From CAIUGU01 sp965279735 (GTDB taxonomy: Bacteria > Pseudomonadota > Gammaproteobacteria > Steroidobacterales > Steroidobacteraceae), in contig OZ257260.1 in NCBI GenBank assembly GCA_965279735.1, positions 1,116,001-1,180,000 on the forward strand: a stretch of DNA of 64,000 nucleotides. Direction: 5' to 3'. Shown piece after piece: positions 46,505 through 53,987 of this stretch. Each line of letters starts with the position of its first letter. Within the stretch, counting starts at the first letter, position 1. The position numbers were made by a program, and so were the translations under genes. The notes beneath the pieces are model-generated. The model ran no database searches, had not been told where the DNA came from, and saw only the letters and a program-made list of their open reading frames with translations.

Positions 46505-46601
46505 CGCCCAGCAAGCGGGAGCAGGACGTCGATCGGATTCCTCGCCGACGCTGCCGATGACCTGGAATGGTATGGATGTTATCTCTAGGAGGAAAATCGT
46601 C

Positions 46602-47045
46602 ATGGCCGTAACACGTTATGAGCCCTGGGATGTGCTGAACCAGCTGCAGGGGCAGATCAGCCGTATTTTCGAGAACCAGATCGACAACGGTGCGAGCAGC
46701 TCCGCAGCCACGGCGGACTGGATGCCGCCGGCGGATGTCGAAGAGTACGCGGACCGGTTTGTTCTCAAGCTGGACGTCCCCGGGGTTGTCTTGAGCGCGG
46801 TCGAGATCACGCTCGACCAGGGCGTGTTGTCTATCAGTGGTCAGCGTGAGAAGGACGCCAGACCCAAGGATGTGGAGCGCAGCCGCATTGAGCGGGTGAA
46901 CGGGCGGTTCCATCGGCGCTTTACCTTGCCCGATACCGTGGACGCAGCGAGCGTTCGTGCCCAGGGCAACAATGGCGTCCTGGAAGTGGTCATTCCGAAA
47001 CAGCCGAGAGCGCAGCCCCGCCGCATTGAAGTGGTTGCTGCCTGA
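46602..47045 (+). CDS. Small heat-shock protein Hsp20
   Basis: The 147-residue protein has a short N-terminal arm, an alpha-crystallin domain (about residues 43-132, ADVEEYADRFVLKLDVPGV then GVLEVVIPK), and a short tail. It is an ATP-independent holdase. The ATG at 46602 is fixed by AGGAGG nine bases upstream; the preceding in-frame ATG has none. A sigma-32-type promoter precedes it. Confidence 0.95.
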   Translation: MAVTRYEPWDVLNQLQGQISRIFENQIDNGASSSAATADWMPPADVEEYADRFVLKLDVPGVVLSAVEITLDQGVLSISGQREKDARPKDVERSRIERVNGRFHRRFTLPDTVDAASVRAQGNNGVLEVVIPKQPRAQPRRIEVVAA

Positions 47046-47159
47046 CGGTGGTTTGATCGTCGCCGGGAGGTTCGGGTCGTCGTCCGAACCTCCCGGTGCG
47101 CCCGGTTTCCCGCAAGAATTTTCCTTTCACCCGACGCACGGTTTCAACAATAATCAGGC

Positions 47160-47828
47160 ATGAGTGACGACACCCTTGATCATCTGTTTGAAAACAACCG
47201 TCAGTGGGCTGCCGATCGCCTGAAGCAGGATCCCGATTTCTTCAACAAGCTGACCGGCATCCAGAAGCCGGACTACCTGTGGATCGGTTGTTCGGACAGT
47301 CGCGTTCCGGCAAACGAGATCACCGGATTGCAACCTGGCTCCGTGTTCGTCCATCGCAACATTGCCAATGTCGTGGTGCATGCGGACCTCAACTGCCTCT
47401 CGGTCCTGCAGTTCGCGGTGGACCAGCTTCGGGTGCCCCACATCATCGTCTGCGGTCACTACGGTTGCGGTGGTGTGCGCGCTGCCCTGGACGATGTCCG
47501 CCTGGGGCTGGCCGACAACTGGCTGCGTCACGTGCAGGATGTGCGCGAGCATCACGCCAGCCTGCTCGATGTCCTTGTTTCCCCGGACCTGCGTGCCGAT
47601 CGCCTGTGCGAGCTCAACGTGATCGAGCAGGTGCGTAACGTGTGCCGTACCACCGTGGTCGGGGACGCATGGGCTCGAGGCCAGAAGATCGCCGTGCATG
47701 GCTGGGCTTACCGGCTGTCCGATGGACGCATCCGTGACCTGGGTGTCACCTCGCGTTCGCCCGATGAAAGCGAGACGAAGTATTACGATGTCGTGAAGCA
47801 AATGGCCAAGGGGCGGGCTGTAGGCTGA
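47160..47828 (+). CDS. can: Beta-class carbonic anhydrase
   Basis: The enzyme interconverts CO2 and bicarbonate, supplying bicarbonate for carboxylations such as carbamoyl-phosphate synthesis. The 222 residues carry zinc ligands C44, H100 and C103, the D46-R48 dyad (GCSDSRVPA) and CGHYGCGGV. The length matches E. coli Can (220). Confidence 0.96.
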   Translation: MSDDTLDHLFENNRQWAADRLKQDPDFFNKLTGIQKPDYLWIGCSDSRVPANEITGLQPGSVFVHRNIANVVVHADLNCLSVLQFAVDQLRVPHIIVCGHYGCGGVRAALDDVRLGLADNWLRHVQDVREHHASLLDVLVSPDLRADRLCELNVIEQVRNVCRTTVVGDAWARGQKIAVHGWAYRLSDGRIRDLGVTSRSPDESETKYYDVVKQMAKGRAVG

Positions 47829-47934
47829 TGTCTCTGACTGCCGACAATTCCAGACTCACGTTGACACCCTCCGCTGCGCTGTGTATTTACCGACAGCTCT
47901 GATCAACGAAATACGAGTGCAGGAGGATTGACTC

Positions 47935-48450
47935 ATGGCATTGTGGAAAGACCAGGCGCCGGCCCCACAGTCCACTGTGACGCCGCTACCGCCGTCCAAG
48001 GAACTGTTCCCCAAAGAACCCGAAAAAGTGGCTGCTGCGGCGGCCTCACAGCAGGAGTCACCCCGTCGTATGAGCCCGCGCACAGATGCCAAGGAATCCA
48101 TCATCGCCGCCGACCTGACCATCGAAGGCAAGATCGAAGGCTCGGGCCATGTCCGCATCGCCGGTTCGTTCAAGGGCGACGTGAATGTGCAGGGCAATCT
48201 TACAATCGAGCAGGGTGCCAAGGTCACGGGCCAGGTTCGCGCCAACACGGTCGTCGTGGCGGGTACGCTGCAGGGCAATATCGAGGCGGCTTCGCGCGTC
48301 GAGCTGCTGGAGACGGGCATCGTCGAAGGCGACGTCAAGGCGGGTTCCCTCACCGTGGCAGCCGGTTCGCGCATGCGCGGCCAGGTGGCGTTCGGATGGG
48401 ATGACAAGGCCGTCAAGGCCGTGGCCTCCGGAGGCTCGTCGGCGACATGA
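47935..48450 (+). CDS. Bactofilin
   Basis: This 171-residue polymerising cytoskeletal protein has a proline-rich unstructured N-terminus (1-50) and the bactofilin beta-helix (about 55-155), with repeated hydrophobic-G-x-G turns such as IEGKIEGSGHVRIAGSFKG. Bactofilins scaffold cell-shape and envelope proteins. A strong GGAGGA site precedes the start. It overlaps the next gene by 4 bp, implying coupled translation with a zinc-ribbon protein. Confidence 0.93.
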   Translation: MALWKDQAPAPQSTVTPLPPSKELFPKEPEKVAAAAASQQESPRRMSPRTDAKESIIAADLTIEGKIEGSGHVRIAGSFKGDVNVQGNLTIEQGAKVTGQVRANTVVVAGTLQGNIEAASRVELLETGIVEGDVKAGSLTVAAGSRMRGQVAFGWDDKAVKAVASGGSSAT

Positions 48451-48803
48451 TGAGTACGGGGCGCTTCGCGGCGGCGGGCAAGACGCGGATCTGCCCGCAC
48501 TGCAAGTCGACGATCCTCGACAGCGCCAGCATTTGTCCGTCCTGCCAGCATCACCTCAGGTTTGACCCTGCGGCACAGGCTGAACGCCGTGCGCAGGCAA
48601 CCGACGTTCCTCTCAAGGTGGAAGGCACCATCCGGCATCCGGATGGTGCTGCTCCCTGGGAGTATTCGGTGGTGGTCTCCATCCGGAACGAGCGTGGTGA
48701 GGAAATCGCCCGCAAGGTCGTCGGCGTGGGCGCCCTCGACAAGGGTGAAGAGCGCACCTTCTCGCTCGGCGTGGAAGTCTTCAAAGGCACGGGCGGCAAA
48801 TAG
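48447..48803 (+). CDS. Zinc-ribbon protein linked to bactofilin, unknown
   Basis: The 118-residue protein has an N-terminal double-CxxC zinc ribbon (ICPHCKSTILDSASICPSC, about residues 15-33) followed by a beta-sandwich-like domain (50-115). The start codon overlaps the bactofilin stop (ATGATGA). The function is unknown; the tight coupling suggests a partner or regulator of the bactofilin filament. Confidence 0.75.
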   Translation: MMSTGRFAAAGKTRICPHCKSTILDSASICPSCQHHLRFDPAAQAERRAQATDVPLKVEGTIRHPDGAAPWEYSVVVSIRNERGEEIARKVVGVGALDKGEERTFSLGVEVFKGTGGK

Positions 48804-48851
48804 TCCGGTCCGGGCCATTCATTCGCCCGGTTGCGGTCTCGAGGAGTTCCG

Positions 48852-49337
48852 GTGACGACGGTCTACGATTTCAGTGCCAGGACAATCGAAGGCACCGAGC
48901 AGCCGCTCTCGGGCTACACGGGAAAAGCGCTGCTCATCGTCAACGTCGCCAGCAAATGCGGCTTCACTCCCCAGTATCAAGGTCTTGAAGCCTTGCAGCG
49001 CAAACTCGCGCCACAAGGGTTTGCAGTGCTGGGCTTTCCCTGCGATCAGTTCGGCCACCAGGAGCCCGGGGACGAAGCCGAGATCAGGAATTTCTGTTCG
49101 CTCACCTACGACGTCACGTTCCCGATGTTCGCCAAGGTCGAGGTGAACGGGGAGGGCGCGCACCCGCTTTACAAGTTTCTTAAGAAGGAAGCGACGGGCG
49201 TGCTGGGCAGCGAAAGCATCAAGTGGAACTTCACGAAGTTCCTCGTCGATCGCACAGGCAAGGTGATCAAACGCTACGCGCCCACCGACAAGCCCGAGAG
49301 CATCGAGAAGGACATCGTGGCAATTGCGATGAAGTAA
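48852..49337 (+). CDS. Glutathione peroxidase (BtuE-type)
   Basis: This 161-residue thiol peroxidase of the Gpx family uses cysteine, not selenocysteine: C36 in ASKCGFTPQYQ, the FPCDQFG motif, C82 (FCSLTYD) as likely resolving cysteine, and the tryptophan in IKWNFTKFL. The presence of C82 indicates thioredoxin-dependent activity. The GTG at 48852 has GAGGAG five bases upstream. Confidence 0.93.
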   Translation: MTTVYDFSARTIEGTEQPLSGYTGKALLIVNVASKCGFTPQYQGLEALQRKLAPQGFAVLGFPCDQFGHQEPGDEAEIRNFCSLTYDVTFPMFAKVEVNGEGAHPLYKFLKKEATGVLGSESIKWNFTKFLVDRTGKVIKRYAPTDKPESIEKDIVAIAMK

Positions 49338-49391
49338 CGCGCTCGGCAGAATCGGCCTTTGAGCCGCCGCGTTCAGCGAGCGCGCCTGTCG

Positions 49392-49862
49392 TTACGGCTT
49401 CGGAGCGCTCTTGCTCGAAGTGATGCCCTGCTTCAGCAGATCTTCCCAGCGCGTGATGTTCGCGGCGCTGCCGTTGCAGCCGCCATCTGCGGGACTGATG
49501 TAAGACCCATTCTCGAGTTTGGCCCAGCCGATGGCGCCGCCGGTCCGGCCATCGCGCAGCGGGCAGAACATCAGCGTCACCTCGTCACCCGGTTCGAAAG
49601 TGCTGCCGGTGATGCCTCGCTGGATCAATGCCGTAGGTGCCGAGCCCTCGAAGCTCCAGAGGGTCAATGTACCGTCGTCGTTCTTGACGTTCAGATAGAG
49701 CGCCGAGTGCGGATTGTTGAACGCCCACCGCACCACCGTGCCGGTTTTGACGGTCTCCGTGTTGCGTTCGAACATGGCAAACGAATGGTGGGCCTGCACG
49801 GCCGTCATGCAGAGCAGAGCTGGTACCGACGTCGCCGTGATCAGTTTGAGCAGTCGCTTCAT
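49392..49862 (-). CDS. DUF6152 family secreted protein
   Basis: The 156-residue precursor has a signal peptide (about 1-24, ending VQA) followed by the family start AHHSFAMFE and a small beta-rich domain with the NNPHSALYL motif and a conserved TRWEDLLKQG C-terminus. The function is unknown. It follows the larger secreted gene by 17 bp on the same strand. The ATG at 49862 has AGGGGA upstream; a longer in-frame start would run into the upstream gene. Confidence 0.85.
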   Translation of the reverse strand: MKRLLKLITATSVPALLCMTAVQAHHSFAMFERNTETVKTGTVVRWAFNNPHSALYLNVKNDDGTLTLWSFEGSAPTALIQRGITGSTFEPGDEVTLMFCPLRDGRTGGAIGWAKLENGSYISPADGGCNGSAANITRWEDLLKQGITSSKSAPKP

Positions 49863-49879
49863 TGCGGTCCCCTGAGTTC

Positions 49880-50875
49880 TTATTGCGGAGTGAGCGTGGT
49901 GTTGTAGATCGGATCGCGCGACTGGCCCGGCAGATCCGGGAAGAGGGTGAATCCCCGCGAATCCTTGAACCCTTCCTCGCCGGGCAGCCGGAAATTCGTC
50001 ACGCCGTCCTTGTCCATGAAGTAGTTGCTCGATTGCTCGCATTCCCAGTGCTGCGGACGATGCCCCGCCTTCTCGAGTTCGGTGCCATGCCGGAAAGCGT
50101 AGACGGCGTTTACCGGCTTCACGAACGCGAACCTGTCATAGAACGTGACCTGGACTTCGAGCCGCTCGATCCCGCCTGGATAGGTTTTCAGTTCCCACTC
50201 CTCAACGGCTTCGAACTGGTTGCTCGTCATCGGTGACCAGCGTGTGAAGTCGGCGGGCAGCAGGAACTTCGTGCTGGTGACCAGCTTGTTGCCGGCCCAG
50301 AAGCCGACGGTGTCGCCGTACCACGAATGCGTGCCGTACAGGTTCTTGTGCTCCTGGCCGATGAATACTCTGCGAATCGAGTTGGCGAAGTCGTTGATGA
50401 GGTACGACTCCTGCGGCAGGTTGACGAACTCATGCGTGTAAGGCTCGAGCAGCCAGCGTGGATAGCCCTGCGGTTCGCAATGCGTCAGGCGATCGTAGTC
50501 GACCTGCCCGTTCTCCACCTGCTGGCGCCAGCGTTCCTTGTAGGCAGTTTCATACGCGGGCGTAAGAACACCTTCGCGTACTTTTCCAGCGAAGCCTTCG
50601 CCATCGATGAAGGTCTGCATATGCGTGTTGCCGGCCGTGTTCCACAATCCATCCCAGCGAGGGACCGACTGGAGCGTGTGCTTCGTGCCGCCATTCGCTT
50701 CTTTCAGAAGATAGGCGTAGTGCTCGTCGGAGGTGGCGAAGACTTTCGGCGGTGGAACCACTTTCAGCGGCGGCCCGTAACCGGAGCCGAATCCCTGAGC
50801 CATCGAAGTTGTCGAGATGAGACCCAGGACCAGCGTACTGATCCCGATCCGCCACAGGCTTGTGTGCGATTTCAC
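49880..50875 (-). CDS. Secreted protein of unknown function, DUF6152 partner
   Basis: The 331-residue precursor has a signal peptide ending MA-QG (about residue 26), then an aromatic-rich, non-repetitive mature domain with several W-x-G and Y-G-D-T motifs (ADSWYGDTVGFW-like) and two cysteines. I do not recognise a family with confidence. The start is GTG with GGGGA upstream. It is transcribed before the DUF6152 gene, so the two are likely one unit. Confidence 0.7.
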   Translation of the reverse strand: MKSHTSLWRIGISTLVLGLISTTSMAQGFGSGYGPPLKVVPPPKVFATSDEHYAYLLKEANGGTKHTLQSVPRWDGLWNTAGNTHMQTFIDGEGFAGKVREGVLTPAYETAYKERWRQQVENGQVDYDRLTHCEPQGYPRWLLEPYTHEFVNLPQESYLINDFANSIRRVFIGQEHKNLYGTHSWYGDTVGFWAGNKLVTSTKFLLPADFTRWSPMTSNQFEAVEEWELKTYPGGIERLEVQVTFYDRFAFVKPVNAVYAFRHGTELEKAGHRPQHWECEQSSNYFMDKDGVTNFRLPGEEGFKDSRGFTLFPDLPGQSRDPIYNTTLTPQ

Positions 50876-51051
50876 GTAGCTTCCCCCGGCGCATGCATGA
50901 AGGCCGATGCGCGTGTTTTTTTATGCCGTCGAGCGCGGCCGATTATGCATTTGCCGAGTGAGATTGCCAGACAGTGACGATTGCAGCGAGGTGCTTGCAG
51001 CGCGCAACCTCCGCTGATGCGGAGCGGCGAAAAGACGGAGAGGCTAGAAGG

Positions 51052-51079
51052 GAGTTCCTCCGGCCTTGCGACCGGAGGA
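51052..51079 (-). terminator. Hairpin 3-prime of ssrA
   Basis: A 10-bp stem (GTTCCTCCGG/CCGGAGGAAC) with an 8-base loop lies 5 bp past the tmRNA CCA end on the minus strand. A strong T-run is missing, so termination is likely but not certain. The 170 bp beyond it up to the secreted-protein gene show nothing else. Confidence 0.5.
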
Positions 51080-51083
51080 ACAT

Positions 51084-51437
51084 TGGTGGAGGCGGCGGGA
51101 ATCGAACCCGCGTCCGTAAGTCCTACGCTACACGATCTACATGCTTAGCTCATTCTTTGTATCTCGCCGCGCGCTACCCGAAGAGCAGGGAAGACGCGAA
51201 GCCAGCTCAGGAGCGTTTTAACCAGTCAACCCTCAGCACGTTGAAAGGCGATCTTGTGAGCGCGTCCCCCGATTCTGGATGCACAAGCACACACCAGGCG
51301 AGGGTTAAGCGGGATTAAGCCGCTAGAGCGTAGTTGTCGTCGTTTGCAACTATAAGTTTGTAAGCGGTTTTACGAGGAACCTTACACCTCGGCATGCACC
51401 TGGAGTTTCGTAACCCACGTCGAAACCGGTCGCCCCC
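51084..51437 (-). ncRNA. ssrA: tmRNA (transfer-messenger RNA)
   Basis: The 5-prime GGGGGCG pairs with the 3-prime CGCCTCC next to the encoded CCA. The T-arm GCGGGTTCGATTCCCGC and the GGTTTCGACG segment typical of tmRNA are both present. The tag open frame at 51315-51347 reads ANDDNYALAA and ends in TAA, matching the proteolysis-tag pattern of gammaproteobacteria. With SmpB it rescues ribosomes stalled on broken mRNAs. smpB lies about 350 bp upstream on the same strand. Confidence 0.97.
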
Positions 51438-51450
51438 AGACACGGGACGT

Positions 51451-51478
51451 AGTGTAGGGACGGGGCGCTGAATAGCAA
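51451..51478 (-). promoter_or_regulatory. Candidate ssrA promoter
   Basis: On the minus strand TTGCTA (-35-like) and TACACT (-10-like) are spaced by 16 bp, about 13 bp upstream of the inferred tmRNA 5-prime end. Confidence 0.5.
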
Positions 51479-51516
51479 GGGAGATGAAACGGCCGACTTT
51501 GCCGGCAAGGGGGCCT

Positions 51517-51761
51517 CCGGCAAGTAGCCCCTGCGAGGCTAAAGGCCTGCCGGCAAGTGGGCCTATCGGCAGGCCAGAATAGATCAGAGCCACCTTATGG
51601 AATACGGGTAGCAGGCGAACGAGTTGATAGCCAAGATCCGTGCCCCCGGGGCGCAGTTCGGGGCATGTGATTTCCGGCATCCGTTCTGGCTTGCCGGGAG
51701 GCCCACTTGCCAGCGGCCTTCCTGCCGGTAGGCCTTTAGCCTCGCAGGGGCTACTTGCCGG
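51517..51761. repeat. Long inverted repeat between ssrA and smpB
   Basis: A perfect 31-bp inverted repeat (51517-51547 and 51731-51761) flanks a 183-bp interval. A second inner pair of 13 bp (51552-51564 with 51699-51711) shares the same axis. Several CCGGCAAG units recur on both arms. It could be a repeat element, a large RNA hairpin at the 3-prime end of smpB, or a transposed intergenic unit. The whole 346-bp gap contains no supportable gene. Confidence 0.8.
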
Positions 51762-51784
51762 CAGGCCTGCTCATTCCGCCTCCG

Positions 51785-52264
51785 TTACCTCCGACCTGCC
51801 TTCAACACCCTCGACTTCTCACGCTTCCAGTCGCGGTCCTTCTCGGTGGCGCGCTTGTCGTGATCCTGCTTGCCCTTCGCGAGGCCGACCTTCAGCTTGG
51901 CGCGACCTTTCTTCCAGTAGAGTTCGAGGGGTGTCAGCGTGTAGCCCTTGCGGTCGACGGCGCTCGACAGGCCATCCAGCTCGGAGCGGTTCAGCAGCAG
52001 CTTCCGGGTGCGGATCGGGTCGGGGAGAATATGAGTCGATGCCGTGAGCAGAGGCGCGAAATGCGCGCCATACAGGAACGCTTCGCCGTTCTTGACGAAC
52101 ACATAGGATTCCTTGAGCTGTGCCCGCCCGGCGCGGAGGCATTTGACCTCCCAGCCTTGCAGGACCAGGCCGGCCTCGTACGTCTCCTCGATCGAATATT
52201 CATACCGCGCCTTGCGGTTCTCGGCGATCGACGACTTCGGCTTAGGATTTTTTTTCTGGCTCAT
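51785..52264 (-). CDS. smpB: SsrA-binding protein SmpB
   Basis: SmpB binds tmRNA and takes it to stalled ribosomes. The 159 residues show the N-terminal KKNPKPKSSIAENRKARYEY segment, the OB-fold block with GWEVKCLRAGRAQLKESYV and the basic C-terminal tail. It is transcribed toward ssrA and divergent from ratA. Confidence 0.97.
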   Translation of the reverse strand: MSQKKNPKPKSSIAENRKARYEYSIEETYEAGLVLQGWEVKCLRAGRAQLKESYVFVKNGEAFLYGAHFAPLLTASTHILPDPIRTRKLLLNRSELDGLSSAVDRKGYTLTPLELYWKKGRAKLKVGLAKGKQDHDKRATEKDRDWKREKSRVLKAGRR

Positions 52265-52320
52265 GATGGCCGCATTGTATCCTCTCGCAGCCGACGATCC
52301 CGGTGCTTGTTCAAAGACTC

Positions 52321-52770
52321 ATGCGTGAAGTGATCCGCAGTGCGCTCGTGCCACAGACTCCTGCCCAGATGTTCGCGCTGGTCGAGGACGTGGAGCGCTA
52401 TCCCGAATTTCTTCCCGGAGTCGTCGGTGCAAAGCTGGTCGAACGGAGCAGCTCTGAACTGGTCGGCATGCTCGAGATGGAACGTGCCGGAATCCGGGAA
52501 CGATTCACGACGCGTAATACGCTTTCGCATCCGGAACGCATCGGCATGAAGCTCGTCGACGGTCCGTTTCGCACGCTGGAAGGCGAGTGGACGTTCATCC
52601 CGATCATGGAGGCCGGCGTCGTCCGCGGTACCCGGGTGGGTCTGACGATCCGTTTCGAGTTCAAGAATCCGCTGACAGCGCTGCTGCTTTCCAGAACCTT
52701 CGAGACGACCTTCGCTTCCCTGATCGATGCGTTCACGCGTCGCGCCAAGGACGTGTATGGCGCAACCTGA
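52321..52770 (+). CDS. ratA: RatA/COQ10-type START-domain protein
   Basis: This 149-residue START/polyketide-cyclase-like protein has EDVERYPEFLPGVVGAKLV and the ending TRRAKDVYG. E. coli RatA was described as a ribosome-associated toxin, while the family is also the ubiquinone-binding COQ10 type, so the true role is ambiguous. The ATG at 52321 is chosen over a GTG at 52303. It overlaps rnfH by 14 bp; smpB is divergent. Confidence 0.88.
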   Translation: MREVIRSALVPQTPAQMFALVEDVERYPEFLPGVVGAKLVERSSSELVGMLEMERAGIRERFTTRNTLSHPERIGMKLVDGPFRTLEGEWTFIPIMEAGVVRGTRVGLTIRFEFKNPLTALLLSRTFETTFASLIDAFTRRAKDVYGAT

Positions 52771-53068
52771 CCGGATCGCGGTGACAGTGGCCTATGCGCT
52801 GCCTGAAGAGCAATCAGTGATTGCGCTTGAGCTTCCAGCGGGATCATCCGCGGTCGATGCGGTCAATCGCTCAGGGTTGCTGGAACGCTACCCGGATATC
52901 GGGACGCGGCCCCTTGAGCTTGCGATCTTCGGACGGCTCATCCAGGCAGGGGCTTTGCTCAAGACCGGTGATCGGGTGGAGATCCTGCGGCCACTGGTGC
53001 GCGACCCGAAGGAAACGCGGCGCCAGCTCGCGGCGCGCGGCAAAACGATGGGTCGGCCCCGAAATTAA
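52757..53068 (+). CDS. rnfH: RnfH/UPF0125 family protein (RatB)
   Basis: The 103-residue protein has a ubiquitin-like beta-grasp fold: the VTVAYALPEEQSVIALELPAG start and the GDRVEILRPLVRDPKETRR end are family hallmarks. The role is unknown; it is often paired with ratA, as here. The ATG at 52757 has AAGGA five bases upstream. Its stop codon overlaps the stop of bamE. Confidence 0.9.
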   Translation: MAQPDRIAVTVAYALPEEQSVIALELPAGSSAVDAVNRSGLLERYPDIGTRPLELAIFGRLIQAGALLKTGDRVEILRPLVRDPKETRRQLAARGKTMGRPRN

Positions 53069-53406
53069 CTCGCCTTCGCGATGTCGGGGCGATCGATGCG
53101 CGTGACCTTGTCTTCCTCGAAGTACACCGTGAAGTGGCGCTGCTCGACCTTATGCGTCCGGCCCCGCTTCAGGTAGTACACGTAGTCCCAACGGGTGTCC
53201 TGGAAGGCATTGCCGACAATCGGTGTGCCCAGCAGGTAGCGCACCTGGCTGCGGGTCATGCCCACCGTCACTTGGTCGATTTCCTTGTTCTCCAGGAAAT
53301 TCCCCTGCTGGATGTCGATGCGATACACGCACCCCGTCATTGCTACGCCAAGCGCGGCCATCAGGATATAAAGGGGCAGGCGGCTGAAATTCTTGAATGA
53401 ATGCAT
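53065..53406 (-). CDS. bamE: Outer-membrane assembly lipoprotein BamE (SmpA)
   Basis: BamE is a subunit of the Bam complex that inserts beta-barrels into the outer membrane. The 113-residue precursor has a lipobox around ALGVAMTGC (about residue 26) and the conserved VTVGMTRSQVRYLLGTPIV motif with DTRWDYVYYL. It is divergent from fur and convergent with rnfH. Confidence 0.95.
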   Translation of the reverse strand: MHSFKNFSRLPLYILMAALGVAMTGCVYRIDIQQGNFLENKEIDQVTVGMTRSQVRYLLGTPIVGNAFQDTRWDYVYYLKRGRTHKVEQRHFTVYFEEDKVTRIDRPDIAKAS

Positions 53407-53526
53407 GAAAGGTCAGGGAGTGGTCTGGAGTGGTAGCAGCGGGTGGGTAATAATGCCGCGCATCATAGCGGAACTTGCATCGCCGCGAGCCGCCCCCATC
53501 ACACGGACACCCGTAAGAGAGAAACC

Positions 53527-53973
53527 GTGGAAAGCAACGACCTCCGCAAGGCCGGCCTCAAGATCACCCTCCCGAGGGTAAAGATCCTCGAAATCCTGGG
53601 GAGCGCCAAGCCGCGGCACATGAGCGCGGAAGACATCTACAAGCATCTGCTGGAATCCCATGAGGATATCGGCCTGGCTACCGTTTACCGGGTGCTGACC
53701 CAGTTCGAGGCCGCAGGGCTCGTCGCGCGCCACCATTTCGACGGCGTGACGGCGATGTTTGAGCTGAACGAGGGGACGCATCACGACCATATGGTCTGCT
53801 TAGGGTGCGGCAAGGTCGAAGAGTTCATGGACGACGGGATCGAAGAGCAGCAAATCGCCATTGCGGCGAAGTACGATTTCGAGATCCAGGACCATTCCAT
53901 GATCCTGTACGGCCGCTGTGCGGCGTGCCGGCAAAAGGCCACGACCCGCGAGCACGTCCGAATTCGCCGCTAG
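53527..53973 (+). CDS. fur: Ferric uptake regulator Fur
   Basis: Fur is the iron-responsive repressor. The 148 residues have a winged-helix N-terminus (LRKAGLKITLPRVKIL) and the metal-binding region with HHDHMVCLGCGKV (C91, C94) and a second CxxC near the C-terminus (GRCAAC). The GTG at 53527 with AGAGAGAAA upstream gives the standard length; longer frames run into the bamE promoter region. It is divergent from bamE as in many gammaproteobacteria. Confidence 0.96.
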   Translation: MESNDLRKAGLKITLPRVKILEILGSAKPRHMSAEDIYKHLLESHEDIGLATVYRVLTQFEAAGLVARHHFDGVTAMFELNEGTHHDHMVCLGCGKVEEFMDDGIEEQQIAIAAKYDFEIQDHSMILYGRCAACRQKATTREHVRIRR

Positions 53974-53987
53974 GACTTCGGCCCTAT

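Noticed and set aside
51315..51680. 121-residue minus-strand frame crossing the tmRNA
   Set aside because: Its end is the tmRNA tag frame; the region folds as tmRNA and the upstream part is intergenic repeat.
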